Shown: piece after piece, positions 33,802-44,483 of the stretch
Position numbering within the stretch: the stretch's first letter is position 1
Layout: every line of letters starts with the position of its first letter
From: Cotesia glomerata
Taxonomy: Eukaryota > Arthropoda > Insecta > Hymenoptera > Braconidae
Direction of reading: 5' to 3'
NCBI RefSeq assembly: GCF_020080835.1
Contig: NC_058166.1
Span: 14,967,043 to 15,031,042 of the forward strand
Length of the DNA stretch: 64,000 nt
Translations under genes and position numbers: made by a program
Notes under the pieces: model-generated
The model's database searches: none
Seen by the model: only the letters and a program-made list of their open reading frames with translations
Told to the model about the DNA's origin: nothing

Positions 33802-34310
33802 TAGCTTCTTAATATGGAATGGAAAGAAAAAAAAATAATTTAGACCTTTTCCGCTAAATCTCAATAAAACATTTTATTTTAATAAAAAATTAAGAAGATA
33901 TATTTATTTAAATGTAGGAGAAAATTTGTCTCTTGTCTGAGTCTAAAAAACTTTGAACTTCAAATTAGATTTCTTAATTAAGAACTTAAAAGATTTAAAA
34001 TAATTTTATTTTAGCAATTTTCTTTGTAATTACTATATAAAATTTCAAGTGTGTGGCAAAAAATTAAACGCATACGCTAAAATTCTAAAAACAGCTAAAT
34101 TTTTTGTTTGTAGTAAATTTCGAAGGTTAAATATTTATGAGTTGTTGACCACTTACCTACAAACACTTGTTACATAGATTATATTTTATATGTACCCTAC
34201 GTGTCAACAGTAATACTAATATAAATCAGTAAAACTCTAGCCTCAGACTTTCACAGTTTTGTTAATTTACAAAAACATCGATTAAAATTGAAAATTATAT
34301 CTTCAGAATA
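33802..34310. other. AT-rich stretch before the cysteine-rich exon
   Basis: No coding exon was fixed here. If 34568-34790 is a real exon, its upstream exon with a signal peptide should lie here or has been lost. Confidence 0.35.
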
Positions 34311-34450
34311 AGGTAAAAGCCCCAATAGATGATCACGTACCAGTATATGATCACTCCATGTATTTGTATATCTATATTCACAAATATAGGTATACAAATA
34401 CATGGAGTGATTATATACTGGTACATGATCATCTATTGGGGCTTTTACCT
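34311..34450. mobile_element. palindromic MITE, AGGTAAAAGCCCC family
   Basis: A 140-bp palindrome nearly identical to 11195-11336, with TA flanks. The 61-residue frame over it is not a gene. Confidence 0.87.
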
Positions 34451-34567
34451 TATATCTAAAGAATATATATCTTTATATGAAACTATCTATATTCATGGTG
34501 AATTTATTACTTAAAATAGTGATTACAACTTCTATCAAATTCAATCTGAAATACTTATCTGAACCAG

Positions 34568-34790
34568 ACTGACGAAGTATCTCTGTAAAGGATTCTGCAC
34601 TGAAGACTATAATTGCTTCTGCTCTGCCGTCATTAGTCCAAAAAAATTCTACAAAATTGTCAACTATAGAAGCAATTGTGTCCGCTTCTTATATGGAAAC
34701 TCTGGATTTGTCAGGCGGTCGCAGATATTTTATCAAGACAATACAGTCGACGCTCTCTGTTATGACGCAGATTTTACTTTTTGTATTTGA
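34568..34790 (+). CDS. orphan cysteine-rich exon or pseudogene fragment
   Basis: From an acceptor-like CAG at 34565-34567 a frame runs to TGA at 34788-34790, about 74 codons, with no methionine start. It reads LTKYLCKGFC, EDYNCFC, then a basic-aromatic stretch with NCVRF, and ends LCYDADFTFC plus one residue. Seven cysteines, some in CxxxC and CxC spacing, suggest a small secreted disulfide-rich protein. An in-frame stop lies just upstream, so it needs a 5' exon or is a relic. I do not recognise the family and do not assign a function. The palindrome at 34311-34450 lies about 115 bp upstream. Confidence 0.42.
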
Positions 34791-35088
34791 GTATTTTAGT
34801 TAATTATTTGAAAATTAATAGAAACAATTATTGTTATTAGTGTGGCGATTATTATTTAATTTTGTAATTTTATATTATTATTACCGAAGGTATGATTAAA
34901 TTATAAAAGAAATTAAAAGACTGGCAAAATTATTCTAAGTCCCGAGGACAATTTAGTATGGAAAATCTACGAATGGATATATTATGAAAGAAATTGCGAT
35001 TAAAATAATAAAGAATTGTGAATTTGACGAAACGAATAGATAGAGAATGAAGGAAATTACGATTAAAATAATAAATATTTATTTTTGA
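34791..35088. other. AT-rich with an imperfect duplication
   Basis: gaaagaaattgcgattaaaa and aggaaattacgattaaaata (near 34985 and 35050) are imperfect repeats about 65 bp apart. Nothing else is seen. Confidence 0.45.
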
Positions 35089-35339
35089 ATGCTAGTTCGC
35101 GGACACCGGACAGGTGTCAAAACGACCCTTCCGGTTCGTTACAAAGAGTTGGGGAAAAATGATAAACGCCAAAAATTTGGCTCGATAAAGCAAGCAATTC
35201 TTTCTCGGGAGAATTACTCGGTCGAATACTCTTCACCAAGTAATTCCAGAGGATAATACTCTACCTGGAGTCTGACCAAGGCCCAGGTTGGTATCGTGAA
35301 CGGACCGGATGAAAGTGCTGACTTGACCACCCGTGCAAA
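35089..35339 (+). pseudogene. GC-richer coding-like fragment, probable retroelement piece
   Basis: An ATG-started frame runs 55 codons (LPVRYKELGKNDKRQKF inside) to TAA at 35254-35256, and the same frame then stays open to the foldback at 35340. GC content is far above the surroundings. The right flank of the foldback (36547-37020) has similar composition, so both may be halves of one older retroelement. No gag, protease, RT or integrase motif could be found, so this is an inference from composition and layout. Confidence 0.35.
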
Positions 35340-36546
35340 AAAAAATTATTTCATTATGAATTTCATTGTGAATTTGATAATGAAATTCAGATTTTGAAAC
35401 AAATATGAGTTTGATAATGAATTAGCTATAAAATCCTCTAACTTTCTATTGCAGCTGAATCTAACAGTTAACCAACAGCTGAAATCTAATAATTTAATGG
35501 GTTATTTTTAAAAACTTACTTTTCACTTTAAACAAGTGATAAGTACATTATAAAAATCGTATATTTCCAGCTTTGAAGAAGATTCAAAATTGTTGAATCT
35601 AAAGAAATTAAGACAACGAAGAGGAGTAATTCATGATGAATTTGATGATAATAAATCTATTTAAAAAAAATTATTTGTGACTCTTATGTAAGCGTTAACA
35701 AGATTTAAAATTTATTTTTAAAAATATATATCTATTGTTTACAGTTCGTTATTTGTGCTATTACAAAAAAAATTTATTTATTGAATAATTTAAAAAGAAA
35801 TAAACTAAAAATATATTTCATTCTGCATTATTAAATTAAGTTTATTTATTTATTTATTTATTTATAATAATTATTTATGATTTATAATAAACTTATTATG
35901 AATCAAGTATAAGGTAAGATCAAATTAATATAATATTTATAACCTTTTTATGATAAATTTATTATGAATCAAGTATTAATTTTATATGGTTCCATGATTT
36001 TTGTTGATTATTGTTAAATTAGTAGGGTAAAAGCCCCAATATATGATCATATACTGGTACGTGATCATCTATTGGGGCTTTTACCTTAATACATTTCCTC
36101 TAAGTTAAATAAAATAGTTTTTTTTTTTTGAAATTTCAGGGGGTAAAACAAAAATACAATTATAAAATAAAACATATTTATCTTATAATTAATTCAATAT
36201 GACTCTCGTACTAAATTGATAATCATTATCATCAAATTCATCATGAATTACTCCTCTTCGTTGTCTTAATTTCTTTAGGTTCAACAATTTTTGAATCTTC
36301 TTCAAAGCTGGAAATACGATTTTTATAATGTACTTATCACTTGTTTAAAGTGAAAAGTAAGTTTTAAAAAATAACCCATTAAATTATTAGATTTCAGCTG
36401 TTGGTTAGTTGTTAGATTCAGCTGCAATAGAAAATTAGAGGATTTTTATAGCTAATTCATTATCAAACTCATATTTGTTTCAAAATCTGAATTTCATTAT
36501 CAAATTCACAATGAAATTCATAACGAAACAAATTTTTTTGCACGGG
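35340..36546. mobile_element. foldback element, CCCGTGCAAAAAAA termini
   Basis: Inverted arms of about 330 bp (35340-35670 and 36215-36546) begin CCCGTGCAAAAAAA. A CA on both sides is a likely 2-bp duplication. A 61-bp AGGTAAAAGCCCC-type palindrome is nested at 36025-36085. The 100-residue minus-strand frame at 36469 only crosses the right end. Confidence 0.83.
36025..36085. mobile_element. minimal AGGTAAAAGCCCC palindrome
   Basis: This 61-bp copy, gggtaaaagccccaatatat to its inverse, has lost the ~80-bp inner part of the 140-bp form. TA flanks. Confidence 0.8.
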
Positions 36547-37024
36547 CATGTGGAAATTTGGCCACCGCGTAGCCGGAAAGGGTTGCTTTCCAAGCACCCA
36601 AACGGGATTAGGGGTAAGTAGGGCCACGACTGAGGGTGTATCCATCGGTAGGATTACCACTTTGTAAAGATAGTAGACAGAGTTTAGCCACCAGGTGGCA
36701 CAGAAAACGGGAAAAGAAACGATATGTCCGATTATTGTTAAATTTGACATCAAGTTTGTACATATTATCACTTAAGCTTTTGATATTTGTTGTTCTAATG
36801 TATTGTTTATATTGTTTAATTTGCTTATATTGTTTATATCGTTTATTAATATGATCAGGCCAATAAAGAGGTTTCCTTTTTTGGATTTATTTAAAAATGA
36901 AGGGTTTTGTTTATATTTTGTTATTGATAATGTAATCCCCGTTTATGACCCTGGACTCCGGCGAGCAAATTTCGAGCCGGGGACAAATTAGATATTTATA
37001 CTTTTGAAAACGTGGACGTTACAC
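36547..37024 (+). mobile_element. possible LTR or retroelement end
   Basis: It is a GC-richer start with several stops. Further on lie a TGTCCGATTATTG-like stretch near 36725, the polyadenylation-like AATAAAGAGG near 36862, and an end at gtggacgttaca (37013-37024). This could be an LTR with TG..CA ends, but no second LTR or primer binding site was found. Confidence 0.25.
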
Positions 37025-38420
37025 TGTATTGGACCTCTCTGTATTTGACCACATTCTTCCTCTGTATTTGACGATTTTACACAGATCTTATGGACAAGGA
37101 CGAGTCAAGTACAGAGAATGGTCCTGTACGGGCGAGTCAAATACAGAGAGCGTTGACTGTAATTGAAGAGACTTCTGTGCAAAATACGACGGGATCTTCA
37201 AAACTCTGCACAATTCAATTTTATTATGTCCCAACAACTAATCAGTTTGGAAATAATATTGTTAGATGCTGGGAACTCAAAAATGCTAACAACGATTCAT
37301 TGATCGACAAAGCTATAGAAACTGCTCTAACAATAATAGGACAGCAAATCGGAAAACCTGATTCAGTTTCTCTCATGGAAGTTAACAGGGCTTATTACTT
37401 CGCGACCCAATTGCCAAAAGGGCGTATTACAGCAGTTAGATAGGGTTTTGTGCCAAAAGGGCGTATAAAAATTTTTTTTTTTCGTCATTCAACTTAGAAT
37501 TGCTCGAAACGTAAAGATTTATCAAAAAAATTTTTAATGTACTAATGCCGAAAGGGCGTATCTCAATACATACGCCCTTTTGGCTTCAGAAAATGTTTAG
37601 CCTAAAGCCAAAAGGCGTATAAAAACTTTCAATTTTGTTCTGAAATATAAAATTTAACTCTAAAAATAAATCCAGATCATTTAATTTTTGCTGAATTTTG
37701 TGCCTCTGACTCAGTAACATGTTAGATATCGCAACTGGTGCCCTTTACAACTATGGTAGCATACGAAGTATCGGTATTTTTAAATTAAACTAAATGATCT
37801 TACGAGCTATTATTTTATAATATTAATTGATAAAATAATTATTTTACTATTTATATTAATAGTTATAATCACCTGATGATAATTATTAACAATTTTTAAC
37901 TTTAGTTATAATAAATAGCAACAGGTGAATGAAGACAAGTAGATCGTGATAGTTGAACATAGATGAATAATTATTTTTGAATTCAAAACTTGTAAAGTGG
38001 ATTTTAATGTGAAAAAATTAATAATTAATAATTTTTTAGTTTTAGTTCTATTTAAAAAATACTGTTACGTGAAAGTTAAATAGCTTAGTATCAAATAGTG
38101 GAAAAATTACTAAACAATAAATAGTATAGTTTAATAATGTAAAGTTAATGTTGTAATAATATTTTTACATGATTAAATTGTACTGTTTATTGGTCTGTTA
38201 TTTTACTGAAATGTCAAACAATGAACTATAAATGATAGTCAAATAGATTTCAGAACCTCAAGTAAACCATGAATGATTGCCATCACCATTGCACCTTGAT
38301 AAACTTTTAGTAGATTTTATAAAAATCTAACTATTGCAGCCGTCCTCATGGCGCAACTTTGAAAAAATTTAGTCGTTTTCTGACTCAGTTTGTCGAGCTG
38401 AGTCAGAAAATGTATATAGT

Positions 38421-38541
38421 TCAAAAGTTTATATATATATATATATATATATACATATATATATGCTTTATATATGCTTCATATATATACATATATATAT
38501 GCTTTATATATGCTTCATATATATATATATATATATATATA
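38421..38541. repeat. (TA)n microsatellite with TATGCTT interruptions
   Basis: It has TA runs and atatatgctttatatatgct units. The open frame through it (YIYIYI..) is not a gene. Confidence 0.95.
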
Positions 38542-38859
38542 TTAGGGTGGCGTAAAAAACCGACTATTTTTATTTTTGAGTCTCGAGTGAAAAAATGTTA
38601 GTATTTGATGTTTTAAGAGCCCTCACCAAAGGACAGCTTAAAAAAATTTTTAAGAGGTCACTCCAAATTTTTAAAATTACAAAATCGTCAACAATCGAAT
38701 TTTTTTTTTTTTTAATTTTTTTTCTCGTTATGGTATAATTTTCTAGACCAAAAAAAATAAGTTTCTGAAAGTTTCAGTTCAAAATTTAAATTTTGAAAAG
38801 TCGCTCATAATTTTTTTTTTTTTCTCTAATTAGTCATATCGCCGACTTTAAGTGTTAGG

Positions 38860-38985
38860 AGTGGTACGTTGGGGTCTTTTTGGTTTGAAAAATCTTAACC
38901 TACGCGGCAAGGTCAAATTTCAACCAAGCTGGTTTCTAAAACCAGCTCGGGATTCGAACCCACGCCTGGCAGTTGATTAAATAAA
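38860..38985 (-). mobile_element. SINE-like fragment with B-box
   Basis: On the minus strand GGTTCGAATCCCGAGCTGG matches a pol III B-box. A clear A-box is missing, so it is a 5'-truncated SINE or chance similarity. It contains the palindrome ctggttt..aaaccag. Confidence 0.38.
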
Positions 38986-39002
38986 ATTATTAAATTAAAA
39001 AA

Positions 39003-39195
39003 TAGTATATTATTACACCTGTGGCAAGAAAATGAGAAATGTCTCAGAACACATATATGTTGCCCGAGGCGAAGCCGAGGTCGACATATATGTGATCTGA
39101 GATATTTATTATTTTCCTGCCATAGGTTTGTATACTATTTTTCTGTCCGACACAGGCGAAAAGCGGCAATTTCGTTTAGCGCAGCTAATAAATAG
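39003..39195 (-). repeat. double-hairpin element, degraded copy
   Basis: Inverse orientation: tagtatattattacacc, hairpin with gaggcgaagccgag tip, then part of the short hairpin (gtttagcgcag). Confidence 0.65.
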
Positions 39196-40394
39196 CTAAT
39201 AAATTTATTTCAAAATAAATTGAAAAAATTATGGGCGACTTTTCAAAATTCAAATTTTGAACTGAAATTTTATGAAACTTGTTTTTTAGTCTATAAAATT
39301 ATCCCGTAACGAGAAAAATTAAAAAAAAATTCGATCTTTGACGATTTTTGAAATTAAAAAAAATTTGGAGCGATATTTAAAAAAATTTTTTTTAAGCTGT
39401 CCTCTGGAGAGAGCTCTTAAAACATCAAAAACTAACATTTTTTAACTCGAGACTAAAAAAAAAAAATAGTCGGTTTTTTTGCGCCACCCTAATATATATA
39501 TATATACGATATAACGCGGCTTGTCAGCACGATAGCGTTTTCAATTTACAACCGATTCTTCTCAAACTTAACATGCTTTATCTATCCATAAAGACCAAGG
39601 TTAAGTTCAAAGATGAGCTTAATCGGGCGAGTAATTTAAAAATGACAGGATTTTGAAATTTTGAAAATCGTAAAAATTTATGTTTTTACCACTTCAACTT
39701 GGTATAATTACTGATCGAGACAAGATATCAAAATTTGGTAAAGTGCATCGTAAAGCTCTTTTAATAAGCTTCAATTTCCACTACTCAGAAGTGGTAATAG
39801 TCTCAATATTACTCCTTTTAGAGTTCGTTTAACAAAACAGTTTTACAGCTGCAGCCGTTTTAGAATTATCGTCTGCATCATAGCTTAATCATGATGTAAA
39901 TTCAATAATGACGGTAATGATTAGTCTTTCGTGTAATGTTTTCAGGTAATTCGTCAGTAAATATGTCACAAATTAGTTCTATATATTGTTTTCTTCAATT
40001 AAAATTTTATCCGGTTTCAAACATCTGATTGATTTGCAAATTGTTGTTCCTAAGCAGTTATTTAAAATTTAGTCATTTATAATTCAAATTTTATAATCTT
40101 TGCAATTCTTTGAGAAATTTTTTCTTCAAAAGTTAATTTTTTTCCAAAATTTGTTCCAAATAGTTTTAAATTTATTATTGAATTTTGTTTTTAATTCATA
40201 AATAAGTTATACATTATTAGTGTTATTATATTATTTTATTAAAAATCAATATTCTTTATTTGAAAAATCTAGTTCCATTTCGGCTGCCGAATGGAACTAG
40301 TTTCATTTCAGCTGGTGTTTTTTTTTCTTTATCAATTAAAATTATAAACAGAATTTGTATTAAAATTTTAATATTAATCTTTAAAAATACCGAT

Positions 40395-40795
40395 TTGTAA
40401 TTTAATAGAAATAGCTTCGCCTCGGTTGACTCTAACGTGTGATCTGAGACATTTCTAACTTTCCCATCCTAGGGCTGAATTAGTATATTACACCCCTTGG
40501 GAAGGAAAATAAGAAAAGCCTCAGATCACATGTAATTGTTGGCCGAGGCGAAGCCGAGGTCAACAAACATGTGATCTGAGGTTTTCTTTTTTACTTCCCA
40601 AGGGCTGTATAATATTTTTTGTCCGAGGAAGGAGGAAAGCGGCAACTTTGTTTAGCGCAGTGAGACCAAAGTTGCCACTTTCCGCCCAGAGGGCAATACT
40701 ATTTTTTTGTCCTCGGGGCGAAAAGCAGCAGCTTTGTTGAGCGCAGAGGCCCGAAAGTTGCCACTTTTCGCCCGGAGGGCAATAAAATTAGTCAC
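40395..40795 (-). repeat. double-hairpin element, partial tandem array
   Basis: Inverse orientation. It holds a half hairpin (gcttcgcctcggttgac), one full unit (about 40475-40700, tagtatattacaccccttgg to cgcccagagggcaa) and an extra short hairpin to about 40795 (cgcccggagggcaa). Confidence 0.75.
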
Positions 40796-41246
40796 ATATA
40801 ACTTATAATTCAAAGCAATCGGCAAAAAAATTATCCGCCCTTTTGGCTAAAGCCAAAATTTAGGTCACTAAATTTTCAATGTCCTAAAGCTAAAAAGGCG
40901 TATAATTTCAGACATACGCCCTTTTGGCTTTGGAAATTTTTTTTCTATATTTTGGCTTAGAAAGTGTTAATAAAGCGATTAGTAAAAAAAAAAAAATTTA
41001 TATGCCCTTTTGGCACTGCAAAGCCAAAAGGGCGTATAAATTGGTATACGCCCTTTTGGCATTTGGGTCGCGACTTCTCTTTTGATACCTCAGAAACTTG
41101 GTTTGATAAAAAGTACTACCTGAAACTTAAAATAAATTATCCGTCTTACGAAGTTAGTGAAATATTAACTTGCTCTGGTGAAATAGATTTCGCTTCTGTT
41201 CTTCCAGATAGCTTCATGACTGATGGATTTTATTGTCAATAATCCA

Positions 41247-41516
41247 CACTGATAGAAGGATTTATTTGTACCAAAAAATATTTTTCAATAGTTAACAAAT
41301 CATTTATTAGAGACCACTTTTTAGTTCTTAATAAATATTTTTAGTATTTAAAAAGATTTGTTTGTATTTAATAAATCTGATATTCATTTATTAAATATTA
41401 ATAAAAATTTTTAAATACTAAAAAATATTTGTTAAAGACTAAAAAGTGGTCTCTAATAAATGATTTGTTAAATATTAACAAATATTTTTAACTATAAACA
41501 AATCCCTCTATCAGTG
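41247..41516. mobile_element. MITE, CACTGATAGAAGG family, short form
   Basis: A 270-bp palindrome that begins four bases after the stop codon of the split reading frame. Confidence 0.85.
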
Positions 41517-41937
41517 AAGTATATGAAATATTTGGAAAATTAACAAAATTTATTTCTTTTGAAAGCTGTTCATTCAATTTTTGAAATTATGTTTTTTATT
41601 TTAAATCAATAATATATTTTTGATGAGCATTTTAATTATTTTAAAAAATAAAGATAAATATGGATTTTGACTTATTTTTTACCTAAAATATTTTTTTAAC
41701 CAGTAATTTTAATTTCGTTGATAAATACTTGTAATCTCATAATCATTGTTTAACTACACCTATGACTAACATAATATTAATTTACATGATAAAATATCGG
41801 GTGATGTCACCAGCTGTAATCTGTAATAATAAATTGTTGTACTAAAATGTATCCGTGAATTAGGAAAATTTTTACATAAAACTTGTGTATTTCCAATGTT
41901 GAATTGTCTAAATTTATGATACTGAAATCAGTAGTCA

Positions 41938-42885
41938 CCCGTGTAAAAATTGTCCCAAGCAGGGGACATCCAAACGTGACACAATTTGGGACATTTTTGG
42001 GACAATTTTGGGACATCTTAAAAAAAATTAAAAATTTTAAAATAGTGCGTTTAAGTAATTTTTCGTCGATTTTAGGTATTTTTTGAAGATTTTCAGAAGA
42101 CTTCACAATTTCATGACAATTTTACTACAATTTTAAACGGTTTTAAATGATTTTAAAGAAGATAATTTATTTTTGCACAGCTGTAGATTTGTCTAGAAAT
42201 TAATGGATGAAACATTTATTGAACATTTCTGGGACAATTTTAGGACATTTTTGAACATTTTTAAATATTTTTAGGACAATTTTGAACGTTTTTCAAATAA
42301 TTAAAAAAAAAAAAAAACAATTTATTTTTGCACGGTTGTAGATTTGTCCTAAAATTAATAGATGAAAAATTTTAGGACATTTTTGGGACAACTTGAGGAC
42401 ATTTTTGGGACAATTCTGTAATGTTTCTACAACAAACTTTGAACATTTTTAGAACTATTTCACGACACTTTTGAAAAATATTTAAAAATGTTCCGAAAAT
42501 TTCCTAAAATTGTCCTAAAGTTGTCCCAAAATGTCCTAAAATTGTCCCAAAATGTCCTAAAATTTTTCATCTATTAATTTTAGTACAAATCTACAAGCGT
42601 GCAAAAATAAATTATCTTTCTTGAAATCGGTCAAAAGTGTCGTGAAATAGTTCTAAAATGTTCAAAGTTTGTTGTAGAAACATTACAGAATTGTCCCAAA
42701 ATGTCCTAAAATTGTCCCAAAGTTGTCCCAAAATGTCCTAAAGTTGTCCCAAAATTTTTCATCTATTAATTTTAGGACAAATCTACAACCGTGCAAAAAT
42801 AAATTGTTTTTTTAATTATTTGAAAAACGTTCAAATTGTCCTAAAAATATTAAAAAATGTTCCGAAAATGTCCTAAAATCATTAC
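41938..42885. repeat. 0.95 kb palindrome of TGTCCCAAAA units
   Basis: The left arm (about 41938-42480) is rich in gggacatttttgggacaatt, and the right arm (about 42490-42885) in its inverse. Longer paired blocks are present (tttgcacggttgtagatttg; tagaactatttcacgacac). The start cccgtgtaaaaattg recalls the CCCGTGC foldbacks. Frames of 99 and 67 residues here are repeat-derived. Confidence 0.8.
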
Positions 42886-43240
42886 ACTTGACAATTTTTA
42901 AGTTTTTTTTTAACAAATAAATTTGTTCGGAAAAATTATTTTAAAAAAATTGCATTTTTAATTTTTAAAAATTTTTACATGTCAATTTTTTTTTTCTAAA
43001 TTTTTTTTCGTCATAATTTATTTGTTGCAAAAATTTTTTAAATCATCAAATTAATCTGCTAATTTAATTTTCATATACTAAACTTCTAACAAGTCACTAC
43101 TTTTATCTAGCTAGTCTTATTCCATTAAACATACATCACTTATTAACAGCAATTTGTGTAGCTTAAAAAAATTTTATTTTATGAAAGTAATTTTGTTTTT
43201 AACAGCGATTTTTATGTAACTTTATTAATGTTTTCGTTCG
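42886..43240. other. AT-rich dispersed repeat remnant
   Basis: It shares ttgcatttttaattttt.aaatttttacatgtcaa with 9420-9470. No gene is seen. Confidence 0.4.
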
Positions 43241-43809
43241 TCAGATGTACATGTACAGGCGCAGTAAGGAAGAGTATTTTTTAAAATTCAATTTATTTTT
43301 AAAAATCAATTATAAAGGAAAATTTTTATTTATAAAGATAAACTTATATAAAATCGCGGCTGCTGAATAATATTGTGACTTTTTAAATTTTATTTCTTCT
43401 TTATAAAGTTTCTTCAATTTTACCAAATCAAAGTTGTCTTCAAAGATATAAATTTTAATTTTTTTAATTATTTATCTTTTTTTCCCATTAATTTTATATT
43501 ATAAAAATTACCGATTTAAAATTTTTCGACACTTAAAATTATAAAAATCACGTCATTAAGGCGGTCGCGATTCAACGTTTACCTTTATAAATATATACAC
43601 ATATTTACATATAATAAAAAATACAAACTTTAGACATTCCAGTACACGGATAATACTGTATATTAAGTGAAATAATATCAAGGTTACTGTAATTACCATC
43701 TACTAATTTAATAATTATTAAAATTCGGTTAAATACAAGTTTCAATAATTAAAAAACCTTGTATTTAATTTGATATATCAAATTTTGTGTTTTAATTGAA
43801 TTTACACAT

Positions 43810-43890
43810 TTATTTAATCAGGTTCATTGAAGAAGCTAACGTGGAGCAAAGGGCAATATAAAATCCAGCAAACATGAAACATAAAATTTT
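43810..43890 (-). CDS. candidate terminal exon, hydrophobic
   Basis: On the minus strand an acceptor (ttatttatttag) is followed by 26 codons and TAA. The peptide is hydrophobic (ILCFMFAGFYIALCSTLASS), like a membrane segment. The same island is also open on the plus strand behind an acceptor (tatttaatcag), so strand and reality are uncertain. Confidence 0.25.
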   Translation of the reverse strand, partial: KILCFMFAGFYIALCSTLASSMNLIK

Positions 43891-44302
43891 CTAAATAAAT
43901 AATTACACAATAGTAATTTTAATAATTGTTTTAAAAAGATATTCTTACTCTTTATACCCTTACATCCTTTTATCGGGAAATCTTTTTTCGGTACATAGAA
44001 AAATTAACTACGAACAATTTTACGCTCGATTGATAAATTTTATTTAAATCTAATATTAACTAAGATTAATACGATTTTTTGTTTGTATTTTGTTACATAT
44101 ATTTTTTAGAAAAAGGTAAAAAATTTTCACCTCATGTACTTGATTGTACTTTTTTCTCACGATTTATTAATAACTTAAAAATGAGAAATCACTATGCCCT
44201 TAATGTTCAACAAACGAGTATCACTGTCATATATAATATATTATTAATTATTATTTTAATGTTTTTAAATTATTTATTATTATAAACATTGCCTTTCTAT
44301 GT

Positions 44303-44389
44303 ATGACACACATTAATTCTGATTTTGCACGGCCCAAGCGTGACGAGCTGAGAAGTGCTCTACAATCTTATATAAAATGCTTTCAGTGA
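44303..44389 (+). CDS. very short open frame in a GC-richer island
   Basis: ATG to TGA, 28 codons, charged and helix-like (FARPKRDELRSALQSYI). The opposite strand is also open here (IVEHFSARHAWAVQNQN and stop). It may be an exon end, a small peptide or a conserved non-coding block. I cannot identify it. Confidence 0.22.
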   Translation: MTHINSDFARPKRDELRSALQSYIKCFQ

Positions 44390-44483
44390 AAATTAAAAGT
44401 CAATCTTATTTTTTTACAATTTTATATGATAATTTATTTATTTATTTAAGTACAGAAAAAAAATTAATTAAAGCTTTCTAGTA

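Larger units (their letters stand above)
38544..39490. mobile_element. foldback element, AGGGTGGCG termini
   Basis: Arms of about 275 bp start AGGGTGGCGTAAAAAACCGA and end in the inverse (tttttttgcgccaccct), set in a TA run. The centre contains a SINE-like piece and a truncated double-hairpin copy. Confidence 0.8.
37401..41072. mobile_element. 4-bp-TSD transposon with GCCAAAAGGGCGTAT arrays
   Basis: Termini are CGCGACCCAATTGCCAAAAG and, inverted at the right, CGCGACCCAAATGCCAAAAG. The target duplication is ACTT. Both subterminal regions carry several direct and inverted copies of GCCAAAAGGGCGTAT, as would suit transposase binding. The interior holds a TA microsatellite, a foldback, a SINE-like piece and double-hairpin copies, with no transposase. 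The 1.06 kb relative at 53415-54477 has ATAT duplications. The superfamily is not assigned. Confidence 0.82.
37090..41242 (+). pseudogene. 158-codon reading frame split by a 3.67 kb transposon
   Basis: The left part is 37090-37400 (ATG, 103 codons plus two bases). The right part is 41077-41242, ending in TAA. Between them lies an element bordered by a 4-bp ACTT duplication. Removing the element and one ACTT restores one uninterrupted frame with no stop. The left part is charged at the start, then IQFYYVPTTNQF and DKAIETALTIIGQQ. The right part has YYLKLKINYPSY, one LTCSG and a final FYCQ. A helix followed by strands with an 'YYLKL' turn loosely recalls the cystatin fold, but this is not an identification. 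There is no signal peptide. The frame must have been open when the element landed. Confidence 0.65.

Noticed and set aside
36469..36771. 100-codon minus-strand frame
   Set aside because: It covers the end of a foldback and its flank and does not continue on the other side of the element.
38359..38601. 80-residue frame with YIYIYI
   Set aside because: It is translation of a TA microsatellite.
44079..44285. 68-codon plus-strand hydrophobic frame
   Set aside because: It is an AT-driven run of Phe, Ile, Leu and Tyr without support.
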